Assembly (NCBI GenBank): GCA_025355255.1
Contig: JANYAA010000260.1
Span: forward strand, 1-13,112
Source: Chloroflexota bacterium
GTDB lineage: Bacteria > Chloroflexota > Limnocylindria > Limnocylindrales > CSP1-4
DNA: 13,112 nt
Reading direction: 5' to 3'
Shown here: positions 12,310 through 13,112 of the stretch, in pieces
Layout: each line of letters starts with the position of its first letter
Position numbering within the stretch: position 1 is the first letter of the stretch
Notes under the pieces: generated by a model
Database searches by the model: none
Told to the model about the DNA's origin: nothing
The model's input: the letters and a program-made list of their open reading frames with translations, nothing else
Program-made: the position numbers and the translations under genes

Positions 12310-12572
12310 CAGTCGTCGCCCCCGCCTTCGTCGCCGTGTTGAGCGGCCGGGACAACCTTCGTCACCACAATCTCGGCCGGGGTGGCCTGTGGGGCGACAT
12401 AGACGGTGTCGATCTGGGTGATGGGGGCGGGCGGGGCGTCGGTCACCGGGGCGGCGATGGTGGAGTCGGCGGCGGGGACAGGTGCCGGCGACAGCCCCAC
12501 AAACGCCAGGCCGGCCGCCAGCACGCCAGAGGCGGCCAGCGAGGCGGCGAAGAGCGCCAGACGGTTGTGCAT
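12309..12572 (-). CDS. Small exported protein of unknown function, first gene of the ferric reductase/ApbE operon
   Basis: An 87-residue protein with a signal peptide or signal anchor (about 1-31: MHNRLALFAASLAASGVLAA, then GLAFVGLSPAPVPA, with a possible signal peptidase site after PVPA). The mature part is Ala/Pro/Val/Thr-rich with ITQIDTVYVAPQATPAEIVVTKVV and ends in HGDEGGGDD, a small acidic patch that could bind metal. No family is recognised and no SGAT flavinylation motif is present. ATG 12572 is chosen over the open frame to 12665 because GGAGGA stands 8 nt upstream and the signal peptide begins there. It is the promoter-proximal gene of the four-gene operon, divergent from the response regulator. 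Confidence 0.72.
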   Translation of the reverse strand: MHNRLALFAASLAASGVLAAGLAFVGLSPAPVPAADSTIAAPVTDAPPAPITQIDTVYVAPQATPAEIVVTKVVPAAQHGDEGGGDD

Positions 12573-12652
12573 GTTGGGTCTCCTCCGGGAGGCTGCGGGT
12601 TCGATATGGCTAACGATGCGATGGCCGGGGTCCGATCGGGCTGAGGAGGCGA

Positions 12653-12664
12653 TGAGAGTTCTCA
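12653..12664. promoter_or_regulatory. Short inverted repeat between operon and response regulator
   Basis: TGAGA (12653-12657) and TCTCA (12660-12664) around GT, in the 146-base divergent intergenic stretch. It lies 20 bases upstream of a TCGACC/CACAAT promoter-like pair. It could be an operator for the response regulator or a neighbour, but 5-bp arms are weak evidence. Confidence 0.2.
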
Positions 12665-12683
12665 CAGACCGGCCCCCAGACCC

Positions 12684-12712
12684 TCGACCTGCGCCTCCGC
12701 GAGCCGCACAAT
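12684..12712 (+). promoter_or_regulatory. Promoter-like pair before the response regulator
   Basis: TCGACC (12684-12689, four of six matches to TTGACA) and CACAAT (12707-12712) are separated by 17 bases. CACAAT ends 6 nt before the ATG at 12719 and no Shine-Dalgarno is present, so the transcript may be leaderless like others in the window. Confidence 0.45.
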
Positions 12713-12718
12713 CCGGCT

Positions 12719-13112
12719 ATGCACGTATTGGTTGTCGAAGACGAGCCGAAGATGGCCGCCCTGATCAAGCGGGTCCTGGTGGCCGAACGCCATGTCGTGG
12801 ACATCGCGCCCGATGGGGTGAGCGCCATCGCGCTTGCCGAAAGCGGACCCCATGACGTGGTGGTCCTTGACCGGGGCCTGCCCGATATCGACGGGGTCAC
12901 TGTCCTGCGCCTCCTCCGCGCCAAGGGCATCGCCACCCCCGTGCTGATGCTCACCGCGCTGGGCTCGGTGGACGACCGAGTTGCCGGGCTGGACGCGGGG
13001 GCAGACGACTACCTCGCCAAGCCCTTCGCCTTCTCGGAGCTGCTGGCGCGCATCCGGGCCCTGGCTCGTCGCCCCGCCCCGGCGGGCGAAGGCCGCATGG
13101 CCGCGGGCGACC
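12719..13112 (+). CDS. OmpR/PhoB-type response regulator, receiver domain (cut by right edge)
   Basis: The first 131 residues of a two-component response regulator. The receiver domain is complete: LVVEDEP with acidic Asp8/Glu9, VVVLDRGLPDIDG with phospho-acceptor Asp51, LMLTA with Thr79, and DYLAKPFAFSELLARIRAL with Lys101. The linker then begins (RRPAPAGEG...), as in OmpR/PhoB proteins that end in a winged-helix DNA-binding domain; that domain lies beyond the window. Phosphorylation by a cognate histidine kinase, probably encoded downstream, would control its DNA binding. It is divergent from the ferric reductase/ApbE operon, whose promoter region it shares, so that operon is a candidate target. 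Confidence 0.93.
   Translation, partial: MHVLVVEDEPKMAALIKRVLVAERHVVDIAPDGVSAIALAESGPHDVVVLDRGLPDIDGVTVLRLLRAKGIATPVLMLTALGSVDDRVAGLDAGADDYLAKPFAFSELLARIRALARRPAPAGEGRMAAGD

Noticed and set aside
11270..12421. Plus-strand open frame (383 residues) opposite apbE and the small genes
   Set aside because: It is antisense to apbE with all its motifs; the length reflects high GC rather than coding.

Overview
High-GC bacterial DNA with dense gene packing, very GC-rich third codon positions and little intergenic space. The gene content suggests a non-model Gram-positive-like or monoderm lineage: a lipoprotein, a single-TM signal peptidase I, an F420-type (Ddn-like) oxidoreductase, an actinobacterial-style HhH-GPD protein, a HipA-like kinase paired with DUF3037, and a ferric-reductase/ApbE operon. 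Chloroflexota (Limnocylindria-like) is my best guess and Actinomycetota the main alternative; this is inference, with no rRNA or marker gene in the window. I see no tRNA, rRNA, CRISPR, transposase or phage gene.

Layout. 1-150: start of a minus-strand gene running off the left edge. 207-1094: lipoprotein. 1124-1738 (-): signal peptidase I, convergent with the lipoprotein. 1864-2310: SRPBCC protein, divergent from lepB. 2311-2608: no gene; it holds palindromic repeat cluster A. 2609-4393: two-gene module of a YbjN/CesT-like chaperone and a ClpN-like/CbxX-type AAA+ ATPase. 4394-4700: no gene; it holds repeat cluster B, an inverted diverged copy of A. 4701-5899: tyrosine phosphatase and a second SRPBCC protein. 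5935-6321 (-): deazaflavin-dependent oxidoreductase. 6421-7591: HipA-like kinase and DUF3037 protein. 7588-8504 (-): HhH-GPD protein and SemiSWEET-like protein. 8505-8765: a third, unrelated palindromic cluster C. 8766-10292: VOC protein and dienelactone hydrolase. 10302-12572 (-): four overlapping genes, namely a small exported protein, a single-TM protein, ApbE, and a ferric-reductase-like heme membrane protein. 12719-end: OmpR-type response regulator receiver domain, divergent from that operon.

Two themes stand out. First, the YbjN/AAA+ module is bracketed by two roughly 157-bp imperfect inverted copies of one repeat cluster, each with four copies of a 13-bp odd palindrome. Cluster C has the same size and style with a different palindrome. 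Second, at least five genes carry a TANNNT -10 box ending only 6-7 nt before the ATG, the hallmark of leaderless transcription. That signal also settles some start codons, such as the HhH-GPD gene at 8504. All alignments and counts were done by eye.
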